A stretch of 8,418 nucleotides of DNA, taken from NCBI GenBank assembly GCA_046538945.1, contig JBKHHW010000135.1:1-8418 (forward strand). Reading direction: 5' to 3'. The DNA comes from JAEZKC01 sp046538945 (GTDB taxonomy: Bacteria; Fibrobacterota; Chitinivibrionia; Chitinivibrionales; Chitinispirillaceae). The notes under the pieces are model-generated. The model did not search any database. It was not told the origin of the DNA and saw nothing but the letters and a program-made list of their open reading frames with translations. Both the position numbers and the translations under genes were made by a program. Below are positions 6,866-8,418 of this stretch, in pieces (position 1 is the first letter of the stretch; every line of letters begins with the position of its first letter).

Positions 6866-7609
6866 ATGAGAACGGCTACTATCTTCGCTATCAGCCTGTT
6901 GATCCCCGCATCTCTGCTGGCCGGTGTCGGTGTGAGTATCAGTGTTTCTGATGACGATTTCTATTTCTCATTCGAGAGCCATGATGATTACTGCTGTCAT
7001 GGCAATCACTACGAGAGTATAGAATACAGAGTGGAAGGCGAACCCTGGTTTGAGGATTGCCGCAGTGAGGGGTTTACAAAGGTCAGTTTTGAATATCAGT
7101 GGGCGGTCAGGGGGACCAAGCGTGTTCTGGTTTACCGCAAGATCAGATTCAATACTATCAGTCATGCCTGGGCATTCGGTCCATGGTTGGTAGAAAAGCA
7201 TGTGCACCATCATCATTACCATCCCCCCGCACGCAGCAGCAGATGGAGGAGATACAGAAGGTATGATGGCGGAAAGGTTTCATATTATTACGAATACACA
7301 CGGCCGCAATACCGTCACAGCAGACATCCCAGAGTATATAGATATGAGTACAGACCTGAGAAAAATAGAAACAGAAGGTATTACCATGGAAGACGTGAAC
7401 GCAGACATTTCGAATACCACGGCAGCTCATATCAGCGGAAGAACAGCTGTGAACTGAGCAAGTCCCGCAAATATGACAAAAAAGAATACAGAGCTAAAGA
7501 GAAGAAACATTATAAAGAATACAAAAAGCCGGTTAAAAGGGGCCGCAAAAAAAACATTCGGCACGAAAATGGAATGACCGTTGTTTCGGGAAGAAGATAC
7601 ATCAGGTAG
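6866..7609 (+). CDS. Exported protein with His/Tyr/Arg/Lys-rich basic tail, function unknown
   Basis: I do not recognise a family. The 247-aa product starts with a clear signal peptide (MRTATIFAISLLIPASLLA, about 1-19), so it should be exported to the periplasm or beyond. Residues about 20-110 form a compact-looking region with an acidic first half (SDDD, ESHDD, EGEPWFED), cysteines at 43, 44 and 65, and a Trp/Phe-rich second half. The run HVHHHHYH (112-119) follows. From about 124 to the end the sequence is a low-complexity basic tail, dense in Arg, Lys, Tyr and His (RRYRRY, YYEY, KKHYKEYKK), with one more cysteine at 195. The start is well set by AAAAGGAG (6851-6858), 7 nt before ATG. It lies 34 nt upstream of a lipoprotein gene and is probably co-transcribed with it. 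Possible roles are metal binding or polyanion binding; both are guesses from composition. Confidence 0.8.
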   Translation: MRTATIFAISLLIPASLLAGVGVSISVSDDDFYFSFESHDDYCCHGNHYESIEYRVEGEPWFEDCRSEGFTKVSFEYQWAVRGTKRVLVYRKIRFNTISHAWAFGPWLVEKHVHHHHYHPPARSSRWRRYRRYDGGKVSYYYEYTRPQYRHSRHPRVYRYEYRPEKNRNRRYYHGRRERRHFEYHGSSYQRKNSCELSKSRKYDKKEYRAKEKKHYKEYKKPVKRGRKKNIRHENGMTVVSGRRYIR

Positions 7610-7643
7610 TTGCTTCTGCTTTCATTATGAAAAGAGGAGAATC

Positions 7644-8357
7644 ATGAAAACGATAAGGAATCTGCTTGCAGCCCTGGTAGCTCTGCTCACCGCAACCGGA
7701 TGTATGATCGTGGAGGTGCCTTACGAGGATGGGGATGAAGGCGGAGAGTACGTTGAATACTGTTATGTGGATGCCTATGTCGATATCCCTTACGAAGTGA
7801 AAGTGCTGATCTGCGATGCCGTTAACGGATATGCCATGCCTCCACTGGGCAGATACGGCAGTGCGATCCATCCTACAGGCTCATATGAGCCCTATAACCT
7901 GCCATCGTATGTTATGGGGGATTTTAACGGTGACGGCTACAGTGATTATGCCTATATGTTCTCGAAAGTCACCTGGGCAGAGGGAGACTGGTATCTGAAG
8001 ACAAAGATGCTTATCGTGGTCAGTACCTGCTATGGTTATGAAGTGGCTTCCGAAATTGTATTGGGGACGGTTGCCGGAAGCTGTGACCGGCCCGTTGAGG
8101 AGTACTGGGGAATCCGTCTTCTCAGACGCGGTACTCATACGGTAACTACCTATCAGAACGGTTTTGAAAGAGAGGAGACTATAGAACTTCATGATGAAGG
8201 TATATATCTTGCGAGTGTCGATCCGTATGAAAGGTCTGTTTTCTATGTAAGAGGAATGGAGACCTACGAGATGCGCATGGATATGGGAGCTATTGCGAAG
8301 AAAAGAAATGGAACCATTGATGAGAGGGCCGACAGATTGATCGATCTGAGGGAATGA
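7644..8357 (+). CDS. Acidic lipoprotein with one FG-GAP/EF-hand-like calcium loop
   Basis: The 237-aa product has a short basic N-terminus, a hydrophobic core and a lipobox-like ATGC at 17-20, so Cys20 is the likely lipidated residue; Ala rather than Leu at -3 makes the lipobox slightly off consensus. The mature part opens with an acidic stretch (EDGDEGGEYVEY) and stays acidic overall (about 38 Asp/Glu to 21 Lys/Arg by hand count). DFNGDGYSD (93-101) matches the D-x-N-x-D-G-x-x-D calcium loop of FG-GAP/VCBS-type repeats, in a single copy. Four further cysteines are at 40, 57, 129 and 147. The frame extends 21 codons upstream to an ATG at 7581 inside the preceding gene, but AGAGGAG (7633-7639), the signal peptide and the gap all favour ATG 7644. 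Probably anchored in the envelope; function and partner unknown. Confidence 0.8.
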   Translation: MKTIRNLLAALVALLTATGCMIVEVPYEDGDEGGEYVEYCYVDAYVDIPYEVKVLICDAVNGYAMPPLGRYGSAIHPTGSYEPYNLPSYVMGDFNGDGYSDYAYMFSKVTWAEGDWYLKTKMLIVVSTCYGYEVASEIVLGTVAGSCDRPVEEYWGIRLLRRGTHTVTTYQNGFEREETIELHDEGIYLASVDPYERSVFYVRGMETYEMRMDMGAIAKKRNGTIDERADRLIDLRE

Positions 8358-8379
8358 TTTTAAGGTTATTCTCATTTTC

Positions 8380-8415
8380 AAAAGGGGAGTTTGCCGGATG
8401 ACGGGCTCCCCTTTT
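8380..8415 (+). terminator. Rho-independent terminator of the exported protein-lipoprotein operon
   Basis: AAAAGGGGAG (8380-8389) pairs perfectly with CTCCCCTTTT (8406-8415), giving 10 bp with a GC-rich centre. An inner CCG/CGG pairing (8394-8396 with 8402-8404) extends the helix. The T4 that follows the GC core forms the U-tract. It starts 22 nt after the lipoprotein stop codon. Because the stem is flanked by A4 and T4, it could work on either strand. Confidence 0.85.
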
Positions 8416-8418
8416 ATC

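Overview
The window looks like a chromosomal segment of a diderm (Gram-negative) bacterium. It carries an Omp85-type outer-membrane barrel protein, a lipoprotein and a protein with an export signal, beside housekeeping genes. The rnpB sequence is a class A (ancestral-type) RNase P RNA. I cannot fix the phylum from sequence alone. Nothing indicates a phage, plasmid or intact insertion sequence, and there is no CRISPR array and no tRNA.

Layout. Positions 1-236 are a leader without a supportable gene; it holds a perfect 9-bp inverted repeat just before a DEAD-box RNA helicase (237-1916, +) with a C-terminal DbpA-type RNA-binding domain. The helicase ends tail to tail, with zero spacing, against a short Omp85/BamA-superfamily outer-membrane protein (1917-3290, -) that has one POTRA domain. 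Immediately upstream of that gene on the same strand is rnpB (about 3320-3716, -). An apparent longer reading frame for the outer-membrane protein runs into rnpB and should be trimmed to the GTG at 3290. Divergent from rnpB, a near-consensus sigma-70 promoter (3802-3830) drives a large cytoplasmic hybrid sensor histidine kinase, PAS-GAF-PAS-HisKA-HATPase-REC (3900-6449, +). A 416-bp gap follows with small hairpins, a CRP/FNR-like palindrome and two doubtful 33-codon frames. The last unit is a two-gene operon (+): an exported protein with a His/Tyr/Arg/Lys-rich tail (6866-7609) and an acidic lipoprotein with one FG-GAP-like calcium loop (7644-8357), closed by a strong intrinsic terminator (8380-8415).

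How the parts relate. The helicase and rnpB are RNA-metabolism genes. The outer-membrane protein may be translated from rnpB read-through RNA: a second, outer 10-bp inverted repeat flanks rnpB, and its 3' arm contains the probable Shine-Dalgarno of the outer-membrane gene. The kinase has no response-regulator gene beside it; its own receiver is the only visible phosphotransfer partner. The closing pair, one very basic exported protein and one acidic lipoprotein, is the best candidate here for an undescribed envelope system, but its function is unknown.
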